The translations under genes and the position numbers were made by a program. The notes beneath the pieces are model-generated. The model saw only the letters and a list, made by a program, of their open reading frames with translations, did no database searches and had not been told where the DNA came from. 64,000 nt of DNA from Rhytidiadelphus loreus (taxonomy: Eukaryota > Streptophyta > Bryopsida > Hypnales > Hylocomiaceae): the NCBI GenBank assembly GCA_947034895.1, contig OX344763.1, forward strand, positions 72,125,093 through 72,189,092. The letters are read 5' to 3'. Position 1 is the first letter of the stretch. Each line of letters opens with the position of its first letter. Below are positions 40,011 to 48,260 of this stretch, piece after piece.

Positions 40011-41012
40011 ATGTGCGGTATGAATGTGTACGCATCAGTTCCCGATATTGAATCAGATATATGGAGCGACATTATTACTAAGGCAATTGTGTTAGACAAA
40101 GACGATTTCTTGGCAACAGGATATCACGTCAATGAGGCACAGTATCCCACGGTTCCGGCGTCGCAAACAACGTCAAGAACGATAAATAGAAAATCAGCTA
40201 CAGGTTCCTCAAGTAGCCGCGCAAGCAAAAAACAAGTGGTAGTCGATGAAGATGACGAGGAAGAAGATGAGGACGAAGAAGAAGATGACGGTCTCGATGC
40301 AATGCCCACGCCAAGTGCTTATTCATCGCAAGACATGCCGGGCTCATCAACTTCATCAGGTTTGCCTCCACCAACTGCTGAGGCTCCAACTCTACCTTCT
40401 CTTGTAACTCGAAAATCCATGGCAAAAAAGAGAAGGGTAGACCCAATTGATGCCCTTACGCAAACCTTGGCGTTTGTAATGCAACAGCAAGAGAACATTC
40501 GACTTGAGAATTTGAACGAACGGGCGGAAAATAGGAGGCTCCACGAGGAGTCAAACAAGAGGATCGAATGCCTTACAAAGAGTTTTGTGGATGAGACAAA
40601 GCAGAACAGGGAAATGTGGCAGAGTTATATTATCGGTAGGCAAGCCACACCAATAGCAACGTTGGATCCCGCCTCAACTTCCCAAGTACTTCTTCTCCAA
40701 AATCACCCCTCCGTGTCAAGTGAGGGCGCAATTTCCATTCCGTAGGGCGTTGCAGCAATAGTGCCTCCTCTTCCTCCTACAGGACCGGCGTTTGATCCTC
40801 CTCCACCAGAAGAAGTTGTTCAAAGTCCTAAGGCACCATCCCAACATGCAGATGCCATGGTAGAAGAGAGTATAGGTGTTGACGTCCAAGCACCCACAAA
40901 GACGACAGAGGTGGTTGAGCTAGGCCACAACTTGCAGGTGGAAACAATTGAAGTAGTACAAGAAAGTGAAGGCGTTTCCACCGACGATCAACAAGCAGGT
41001 TGTGCCTTGTAA
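40011..41012 (+). pseudogene. ParB-like gene, exon 3: acidic, NLS and coiled-coil region
   Basis: The frame continues from exon 2 in phase 0 (MCGMNVYASVPD). After this come a Ser-rich stretch, an unbroken Asp/Glu run at about 40,235-40,290, a basic nuclear-localisation-like KKRRVDP and a Gln/Glu/Arg/Asn-rich coiled-coil segment (QQQENIRLENLNERAENRR). This layout suggests a nuclear protein. A TAG at 40,743 interrupts the frame. The same frame then continues (VPPLPPTGPAFDPPPPEEVV) to TAA at 41,010. Alternatively the exon is spliced at GCAG|GTTGTG (donor GT at 40,999) in phase 1 into the exon at 41,229, which fits that exon's frame. I favour splicing because the later phases also fit. Confidence 0.55.
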
Positions 41013-41228
41013 TCACTCGATGTCATTTGTTTCAGCTTGACTCGAGCTGATTTGATGTACATAGAGCATAGATAGTAGAATCGTGTTTCCACTAAGATGA
41101 ACTTCTAGGACATTCAACTACTTTGTTTGGAGCTTGAAAACTCATTTTTGTATGACCAAACTCATTTTCTTGAGGCAGTTATATATTGATTTTTTACAAA
41201 ATATCATTTCATAATTATTGAATCGCAG
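41013..41228 (+). other. Putative intron 3 (from 40,999) or 3' untranslated region
   Basis: It runs from the donor at 40,999 to the acceptor AATCGCAG|GG. The segment near 41,034 (AGCTTGACTCGAGCTGA, ATGTACAT) resembles 42,439 onward (AGCTCGACACGACCTGA, ATGTACAT), which lies just before the acceptor at 42,609. The two non-coding stretches may be related by duplication. Confidence 0.4.
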
Positions 41229-41425
41229 GGCTTGTGAGTTTGACAAATTTATCCGATCCCTCCTCACCTTCACATCCGTCATCCCTTCCACATATGACAA
41301 TTGATGATATTCCTCAGAACTTTGAAAACGCATCACGCGAAGAAAAGAAGAAGGTCAATCCTTCTGGACTGACGACAACATTGCATGATAATTCCCTAGC
41401 TATCGGTGAATCCTCCCAGAAGTAG
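41229..41425 (+). pseudogene. Linker exon 4, Ser/Pro-rich
   Basis: Acceptor AATCGCAG|GG at 41,228. Read in phase with exon 3 it gives a Ser/Pro/Lys-rich linker (VSLTNLSDPSSPSHPSS...) with no domain. The frame ends in TAG at 41,423, immediately before GTATGG. The sequence AAG-TAG|GTATGG is one C-to-T change from the perfect donor CAG|GTATGG. With that change the exon would join the phosphatase exon at 41,590 in phase 0. Alternatively this is the true stop of a separate short gene. Confidence 0.4.
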
Positions 41426-41589
41426 GTATGGTTCGATTCTTATTCTATCTATCCTACATTTGGTAGGTGTACTTCGTTGTTTGTACTCATATAATTCTCA
41501 AGGACTTTGTTCTCTGTGATGTCGTCATGAATCTTCAATGAGGCCGTAGACGATCGTAACCGCTTCCGCATTCGTCTGTTTGATAGCAG

Positions 41590-42390
41590 GGATTTGGCCC
41601 TCCATCTCGTCATGAAGAATCTTCGGAGGTTGTCAATCGGCCATTCAGGTCTAGGGTTGCAGACAAGTGGGTCAATGTTATCCTAGACCTAAATGGCATT
41701 CTATGTGTCTGCAAAGACTGGAAGTCAAAGGGATTGTCTCACAAAAAACTCAGAAACTCCTTGGAACCGCACTCTGCAATCGAACCCGCTCTAGTGGGAC
41801 CGAAGGCTGTGTGGGTGCGACCGGATTGCTCCAAATTTCTTTCAGAGATAGGAAAAATTGCAGTCATCTCAATGTGGAGCTCCATGAAGAAGTCCACTAC
41901 TAAATTGATATGCAAGTATCTCTTTCGAGACGTACATGAACCCTTTCTCATTCTTGGGCAGGATGCATGTGACACAATTAAATACAGAGATAAATCAAGA
42001 AGATTGACCACTTTCAAGGAGGCAGGGACTGATAAAGACTTGTTTCTTAAGAATCTGGATACATTGTTCAAGGGTTCCAGAGGAAGCTTTGCAAGTGACA
42101 ATACTGTTGTAGTCGACGATAGCCCGACAAAGCACGTAACGAACAAGCCTAATAATGTAGTACTACCAGAGTCATGGAGCTATAGGGGAAGCGGTCCAAA
42201 AGACACGTTTCTGTTTGATGTAGTGCTTCCCTGGTTTCAACGTCTATACGCTTTTGGCAACCAAGGGTTGAAATCATTTAGGGAAAATGGTCCTGGAAGA
42301 ATTGGGCGGCGGATGCTCTGTGACGAGAGGAATCGGAAGGAGTATGATAAAATCATGGATGCAATTCGTGCATCCTCTTATGCTAGTTAG
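41590..42390 (+). CDS. FCP1/NIF-type HAD phosphatase domain, exon 5
   Basis: Acceptor GATAGCAG|GG at 41,589. The exon encodes about 266 residues ending at TAG 42,388. The layout of the FCP1-homology (NLI-interacting-factor, CTD small phosphatase) family is visible. WVNVILDLNGILC (41,668) is motif I, VWVRPDCSKFLSEI follows the usual RPG-x-x-x-FL pattern, then AVISMWSSM (the vWTS strand), the KDLFLKNLDTLF helix and TVVVDDSPTKH (42,103 onward), which is the acidic motif. FLFDVVLPWFQRLY closes the fold. Family members dephosphorylate Ser residues, classically on the RNA polymerase II tail. Here motif I reads DLNG, not DLDG: the nucleophile Asp is kept but the acid/base Asp is Asn, so weak or no catalysis is expected. 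It may be a separate gene or the C-terminus of the ParB-like fusion. Confidence 0.75.
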   Translation, partial: GFGPPSRHEESSEVVNRPFRSRVADKWVNVILDLNGILCVCKDWKSKGLSHKKLRNSLEPHSAIEPALVGPKAVWVRPDCSKFLSEIGKIAVISMWSSMKKSTTKLICKYLFRDVHEPFLILGQDACDTIKYRDKSRRLTTFKEAGTDKDLFLKNLDTLFKGSRGSFASDNTVVVDDSPTKHVTNKPNNVVLPESWSYRGSGPKDTFLFDVVLPWFQRLYAFGNQGLKSFRENGPGRIGRRMLCDERNRKEYDKIMDAIRASSYAS

Positions 42391-42609
42391 GCTAGGGCTT
42401 TGACATGGATAGTTGAGATGGGACTAATTTTCCATTTTAGCTCGACACGACCTGATATGTACATTGCTGATTACATAAGTATGAATGAAAATTGTTTTCT
42501 CAGTGTACAACTTCAACTGTGCAGCTGGATTCTATTTGACTCTAGTACATTGTGTTTTATTCATGTCTGCACTTCATGACTTTTCATTTGAATATTGAAT
42601 TTTTTTCAG
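42391..42609 (+). other. Intergenic, 3' untranslated or intronic stretch before a further exon
   Basis: AT-rich, ending in a strong polypyrimidine acceptor (GAATTTTTTTCAG). It contains the ATGTACAT-bearing segment related to 41,034 onward. No clear donor is visible upstream. Confidence 0.35.
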
Positions 42610-43227
42610 TTCATGAGCACCACATCAACCCATGTTGTCAAAGGTGGCCTTGCTTGCGCAGTGTCCGTAGATTCTATTATAGACTATGGACAGTACGTAA
42701 TATTGAGCACCGGAAACTTCCTTTGCTCAGCGGCTACGGCAAATTCCACAATGGACTTTTCAATAAAGCCTATGGATGATATCGTGGTGGACAGTCCCCC
42801 AAGTGGGAGGCCACGTCCGCCACTTTCATGCTCCTTGTCTCCACTGAGGTCTACAAGCCATCCTACTTCTTCGTTGCCCTCTGATAGAGTGACTCCAAGG
42901 AAACTTTACGGGGATATTGATTGTTCATTCCATCCAGCAACATTGAAGTCAGAGGTACCAGTGCGGACATGCCCGACACTCCCTCCTATTGCACCATTGC
43001 TTCCACATCAACGAGCATTGTCTGAAGGGATTCAAATGAAGCATTCACATGGCGAAGTCTCCCATAGTTGTTGCTCTACTCCAATATGGGATGCATGGAA
43101 GCGGAAGTCATTGAAATTGCAACGGCGACAATTCAGTCGTGAATACCGGAAGATGGACAATGGATATAGTCGAGGACCAAAAATTTTGAAGGCACTGGAG
43201 AAGCTAAAGAGTAAATCTCACACATGA
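42610..43227 (+). CDS. Unrecognised terminal exon, Pro/Ser-rich with basic end
   Basis: An open frame of about 205 codons directly after an acceptor (TTTTTTTCAG), ending at TGA 43,225. Composition changes along it: a mixed N-terminal third (CAVSVDSIIDYGQYVIL), a Pro/Ser/Arg-rich middle (SPPSGRPRPPLSCSLSPL) and a basic tail (WKRKSLKLQRRQFSREYRK). I do not recognise a domain. It lies 220 bp after the phosphatase exon on the same strand and could be the last exon of that gene or a separate one. Confidence 0.4.
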   Translation, partial: FMSTTSTHVVKGGLACAVSVDSIIDYGQYVILSTGNFLCSAATANSTMDFSIKPMDDIVVDSPPSGRPRPPLSCSLSPLRSTSHPTSSLPSDRVTPRKLYGDIDCSFHPATLKSEVPVRTCPTLPPIAPLLPHQRALSEGIQMKHSHGEVSHSCCSTPIWDAWKRKSLKLQRRQFSREYRKMDNGYSRGPKILKALEKLKSKSHT

Positions 43228-43619
43228 GACTTGTTCATATAATTCACTGGATTTACGTAGACCAATAATAATGGTATAGAGATATTTTGTAGTACAAACA
43301 CATAGGCTTACATTTCACTAGCACTTGACTGAAAATGTTGGTTGCCAATTTATTGCCTACTCGTAAATTGGAACACCTTAATGGTACATTTTCTTATACA
43401 AAGTCGCATTTCATAGTGATTGTACATTTATAGATTACATATATGTACATCCATTGGCTCCTTTTAGTAAATGGATATTTAAAATTTAATAAATGCATGA
43501 TATTTGGTCATATTGTTATTATATGCATGCTTCATATGACTTTGCATTGCTTATTTTGTATTTACAGCAACAAATTTCTCTTCAATTTTTGGATTGTAGT
43601 GTCTCTTAAAACACTCATT
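43228..43619. other. AT-rich gap between convergent genes, nothing seen
   Basis: Lies between the plus-strand exons ending at 43,227 and the minus-strand pseudogene ending at 43,620. No coding signal, hairpin or repeat stands out. Confidence 0.5.
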
Positions 43620-45237
43620 TCAGTGGAAAACTCCCATTTTAATGAATATGATGTTGCCACATGTACCAAGATTCCATCCACCCTCGGGGCCAAACGATTC
43701 TTGGCACATTATACATGTTGTTCCATCTTGTACAAAATTTGGAACAGAAGGCCACACTAGTGGCCTAATGCCTTCGCGGTTGGCTGGCCCGTACCGTTGG
43801 CGCTCGATATTATATTGGAATTCCAAGTCTAGACGAGCATTCCAATCGATGCTTGAATTCTCGATTTTCACTAGCAAATCATCGGTGAACATTTCTTCCA
43901 CCCGAGGTCACGAGGTCAAGCCAAAATAACGTTGACCGCCATCATTGAATTCCGCAGTCACTCTCCTCACTTCACATTGCATTTGCTCAGCCTCGTTTAG
44001 CGCTAAGCTGCATGTCAACTTCATGTTGCACATTTGAAGCAGCATCTGTTCCTTCTAAGGATTTTGGACCAACCGCATATTTTGAGCACTCATTGCGGTC
44101 ATGGTCTGCTCCATGTCTGTTCGAGCTGCAGTCAACACCACCACATCTGCCTGAGCGTTGTTGGCACGGAGTTCCAAAGCATGCATGGCGTTTGTTAATT
44201 CTTCGATGCTTGTGCGAGTACTTCCAACCTTTGCTTCAGCTCGCTCAGCACCTACACGCATAATATCCAACGTGGTACTTTCTGCACTTGGAAAAATGGA
44301 CCGTGATCGCACCACAAACTCAGATGTATTGCTTGGGCCTGGTCTGTCTTCGTCTGCACCGTATGTAGCACGTTCCACTACAACATCGAGTGGTGGAACT
44401 GAGTTTGTACTGAACCGCCTGTCACGCTCTACGAGCTCAGCTTCGTGTGCAATGAGGCGCACATTTTCATCTACAAGGGCCCGCATCCTTGCACTCTGAA
44501 CTTCCAACTCTGCAGAATGTTGTCGTCGTGCTTTTTTTTTTTTGCTTGCAGTGTTTGGACTAATTGGCGCAAGCGAATTACTTCTTTACCGTCAGCTTGC
44601 AGTCCACCAATCAGATCTTGCTAGTTGACATCTGGACCGCTGCCCTGACCAACTTCTATCTCCATCAACTCCGTCCCTGGCCGCTCCGCTTGTGGAACCA
44701 CGTTCATTTACACATTTTGGACATCAGCCAATGGCACGGTGGGATTTGGTACATTGTCTAGTGGCACGGCAAGATTTGGTGCAATTTGGCGACTTCTATT
44801 TGGTAATGCACCATTCCGCTGTCTGCCCCAAAAGGTTCTCCAATCCACATCCTTGCCAAGAAAAACCTTTGCATATGCCATTTGGTACAATGAAAGTGTC
44901 CCGTCTTTCTTGGTTCTTGAACCCCAAAGTGCTAATGACACTTCAATCAGCCTCTTCTTGAAGTGTGGATGTTGGCACTGGTCAATATTTACCACGCCAG
45001 ATTTCACGTGCACCTCGTACCGGTTGTGTGGCCAATGGCGGCTGATGTGGGCCCAATCTACATACCTCCGACATGTCGCTCTTGTCCATGGTGAATCTGT
45101 CTCCATCCACCCAAAGTTTGCCATAATCGCTGGGGCATTAAGTGTGCTCCAATCCAAAGTTGCTCTATTTCCTCTCTTCTTTCTATTGGGGGTTCACCTC
45201 CAAGTCCCAAACCTCCTGCTACATCCTCTGCGTCCAT
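43620..45237 (-). pseudogene. Decayed coiled-coil gene with a RING-like half motif
   Basis: Read on the minus strand from ATG at 45,237 (just after a CATTGTGCAG acceptor), three segments chain together. First, an N-terminal acidic start (MDAEDVAGGLGLGGEPP), a frameshift near 45,150 and a Trp/His/Arg-rich domain (SPWTRATCRRYVDWAHI, RLIEVSLALWGSR, VDWRTFWGRQ) that I cannot name. Second, after TAA and TAG stops and a frameshift in a 12-base A run (44,532-44,543), a long Ala/Glu/Arg coiled coil (SARMRALVDENVRLIAHEAE). Third, after further stops, VPNFVQDGTTCIMCQESF then GPEGGWNLGTCGN. This C-x2-C...C-G-N looks like the first half of a RING finger whose His has become Asn. A RING and coiled-coil protein is usually a ubiquitin ligase; here it is broken at many points. 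Confidence 0.5.
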
Positions 45238-45509
45238 TCTTGATACCTGCACAATGACACACACAATACTATATGCAAATACAATGACAATTTGCTTTGC
45301 CTTTTGTTGTGTGAAGGCAACTGAAATGTGGCAAAACAATGCCAAATGTATAACACTTCCCCTCAAATTGCAATGCAAAGCTTTCTCAAGCTAGGACAAT
45401 GCAACTCAAAAGAGGAAGCAAGGTCAATTGTGAAAAAAACTTCACTTATACCCCCCAATTACCGACCCGATTAGGAAGGATAATTAACACCTAATCAACT
45501 CGTCCCCCC
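45238..45509. other. Upstream flank of the minus-strand pseudogene
   Basis: Contains the presumed splice acceptor for the minus gene and a C-rich patch (TACCCCCCAATTACC, CGTCCCCCCC) near 45,450-45,515. No gene seen. Confidence 0.4.
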
Positions 45510-45955
45510 CGAATCCAGACCGTCCATGGCGTGGGACGGCCCTAGAATGGACCGCCGATCCGTCCACAGAGGTCCGGGTTGGAACGCCATCATCGGGTTC
45601 GGGGCGCCGTCTCGAGGTTCAGAAAATCATTACACCGCTGCCCGAAAGTTTGACGGCCTTCCTTTCCGTTCTCTCGACGGGCTGCTTGTCCTCTCGACGG
45701 CCTGGATCTGGGAAAGGACGGGCTTTCCGTCCCCTCGACGGCTTGGATCTGGCCTTGGACGGGCTTTCCATCCCCTTGACGGCCTACCCATCCCCTTGAC
45801 GGCTTGGATCTGGTCCTGCATGGCCTTTTCGTCCCCTCGACGGCCTGTCCATGGTCGGGAACAGCCTGCCCATCCTCTCGACGACTTGTTCGTGGTCTGG
45901 GACGGCTTACCCGTCTTCTCGACGGCCTGCCGAAGGTCCTGGACGGCCCTTCAGA
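45510..45955. repeat. GC-rich imperfect minisatellite with GACGGCCT core
   Basis: CTCGACGGCCTG or CTTGACGGCTTG recurs roughly every 20-40 bp, with longer shared blocks such as CGACGGCTTGGATCTGG and GGACGGGCTTTCC. Open frames on both strands here (plus 45,526-45,984; minus 45,590-46,012) come from the repeat and its lack of A/T-rich stops. They encode repetitive Arg/Gly/Pro-rich strings. GC content jumps sharply against AT-rich flanks, so the block looks like a distinct insertion or a CpG-rich island. Confidence 0.7.
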
Positions 45956-46232
45956 ATTTTTATTTTTATTTTTTTGAAAATTGATTTTTATTCGAAGTTT
46001 TGACAAAATCACATCAAATAGAAAATTAATTTTTAAATTTTTAAATTTTCACCATGTGTATATATCACAAGGACAATGACATTAGAATCCATTATAGTGT
46101 AAACTTAATTTCCATTTCATGATATATTTAGAATATACTCAATGTAGTAGACATTAAAAACACATTCGAACTTCAAATCGCAATAATAAAATTTCAATTT
46201 AGGTTTGTGTTGAGGGATTTTACATAAAATAG

Positions 46233-47261
46233 GGTCTACATAGCCCCCTACATAGCCCCCTACTTATCCAGTGAGGAGAGCTTACCAATAGTCATTACGT
46301 GTATAACCTGGAGCACACATTTTATCGATTAGAGAGAACTTTGGATTGAGTTGCCGAGTATGCCACGATGATTCCCAACACCAAGGACACAAGTCAAATT
46401 GCCTTAGCACCTTTTGATTATAAACCGGCTAAATGGCTGAAGGTTACTCCCCCGATTCGAGGCTCAGTATTGATGGAACAGTTTTTGGGGAGGTATTACC
46501 ATTTATTTAATGATATGCAGGAGGAGATGCCAATTCCTTCCTGGAAGATGCTTGAGTGGCTTGTCAAAGACTACGGGCAAACGGTGAAGGAAGATCAGCC
46601 ATATGATTAAGTATACCCAATCATTTCGGGTAACTGGCAAGTAGACCCTCCAACGTCTGTTTCGACAAATGGCCATTTTTGCGATTGTCCGAGGCGATAC
46701 AAGTGGCATCCTAACTCTACCATAGACTCGGTAGAGTACAATTGGCCCATTATTGAAGACAGGTTCAACACCCCAGAGCAGTGCGCGGAATCCTATGAGT
46801 CGTTTTACAATCGTCACAATATCCATACGGATCCGGTGTGTTTTCGAGTGGCTGTATTTTGTAAGTTTTTGGCTGAGATGTGCAGGCAACATTGGATTTT
46901 GGCCAATATTAATCAATTTGACCGATAGCGCCCTGAATTCCATCTCACGCTGAAAATTCAGCACAATACAACTCGTTGGCATCAACTTGTGGAGGTCATG
47001 GCCATTACGCATTTCTGGACAGGGGCGCAGTTGTGTTTTATTAACGAATTTCCTTGTACTCATTATTGGTCGTGGCAGTACTGGTATGATTCTCAAGGGG
47101 ACAACAATTCGGGACTACTTGCTCGAGATCCACAAGTTGACAAGGCTGTGGCGCGATCCAAGCAACAGAGGTTAAATCGCCAGAATCAGATGTAGAATCA
47201 AAAGTGACCAAGAAAATATTGACGAGAGTGTCAATAGGATAAGTAGGGGGCTATGTAGACC
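46233..47261. mobile_element. ~1.03 kb segment with 25 bp inverted ends
   Basis: The right end at 47,237-47,261 (GGATAAGTAGGGGGCTATGT then AGACC) is the exact reverse complement of the left end at 46,233-46,269 once a 12 bp internal duplication in the left copy (CATAGCCCCCTA repeated) is set aside. Between them is one damaged reading frame. No clear target duplication is seen at the flanks (AAAATAG / AACTCAA). A non-autonomous or decayed terminal-inverted-repeat DNA transposon is the simplest reading. The ends could instead be the stem of a long hairpin. Confidence 0.55.
46368..47195 (+). pseudogene. Unrecognised ORF inside the inverted-repeat segment, two stops
   Basis: One frame runs from ATG at 46,368 to TAG at 47,193, about 275 codons, with only TAA at 46,608 and TAG at 46,926 breaking it, so it was probably coding recently. 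It begins MIPNTKDTSQIALAPFDY. It is rich in Trp, Tyr and His (RYKWHPNSTIDSVEYNWPII, WHQLVEVMAITHFWTGAQL, HYWSWQYWYDSQGDNN) and ends in a basic Gln/Arg tail. I do not recognise the family and see no DDE or zinc motif. The CAAATTG motif of the downstream region also occurs twice within it (46,395 and 46,915), which may tie the two together. Confidence 0.5.
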
Positions 47262-47279
47262 AACTCAATTTTTGTTTTT

Positions 47280-48260
47280 GTTCAATTTGCCTAGTGTAGT
47301 GTAAAAGGAGATAAATTGTGATGTTAGTTTCACATTGTATAAAGAAGATAGGCAATTTGACGTTGTAAAGAGATTTTGAAGGTTTTAAATAGGCAGGATA
47401 CAAAGTAAGGCAAATTGACCAGTTGAGATTTGAAAGTAGTTTGCCACTTGTTCGTGACAGTATAGAATCAGGCAATTTGACTTTCTTCACCCCCACTCTT
47501 TCGGTCTTCAGTAACGTCGTATTTTGTCAAATTGTCTGTATGCACCAGTGCACTTTCTTGTTAATATAATTGCTTTTGAGCATATTAATTACTTGTATAT
47601 CTTTTGTACTACCAATGATTGGAGTACTATTTTGTTGTGAATTCGAATTTGGGCAAATTGTTGTTTATTTGTGAATCCAGTGATTGGATATTTAGTGTGA
47701 GCAATTTGTATGTTTGTGTTGTGTGTTCATAAATTATTTCATCAATCCAGTGATTGGATTTATAGTGGGAGCTTGACCGAGTTGATAAAGGCAAATTGAC
47801 TTAAGTATATCCAGTGATTGGATTGTTAATTTATATATGATTAATTTGATAAATTGTTTGTATTCTAGTGATTGGAAATTATTGTTGAGGTCAAATTGTC
47901 TTTATGTTGTGTAATTGTGAAATATTTTCTTAATCCAGTGAATGGATTTTGGTGTGTAATTTGGCATGTAAGATTAAGCAATTTGACTTTGAATTATCTA
48001 GTGATTGGATCTGTTCTATGTGAGAAATTGTTGTTGTGGTTTCTGTGTGTGTATTATGAACTTGTGTGTGTCCAGTGATTGGACTAATTGAAGTGTTCAA
48101 GTATGAATCACTGGAGAGTATTAATTGAAACCTGGTTAGTGCAATAGAGTGAATTAGCAATTTGTCAAATTGCCGAGTTGTTGCTCAGTGATTGGGTCTA
48201 AGTACAAATCCCATGTTTTAGAGTTTGTATGTAGAGCAAATTGTCTGAGTGATTCGTAGA
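47280..48260. repeat. Degenerate ~66 bp array alternating two motifs
   Basis: CCAGTGATTGGA (or a one/two-base variant) occurs near 47,611, 47,677, 47,747, 47,811, 47,865, 47,933, 47,998, 48,071 and 48,185, mostly 54-73 bp apart. Between successive copies lies one CAAATTG, CAATTTG or AAATTG. The rest of each unit is AT-rich and diverged. It reads as an old ~66 bp tandem repeat in which only two short motifs stayed constant. Confidence 0.75.

Noticed and set aside
40124..40309. Minus-strand poly-Ser reading frame
   Set aside because: It is the complement of the Asp/Glu run in exon 3 on the plus strand.
45526..46012. Long Arg/Gly/Pro-rich frames on both strands
   Set aside because: They arise from a GC-rich minisatellite with few A/T-rich stop codons; their protein strings simply follow the DNA repeat.
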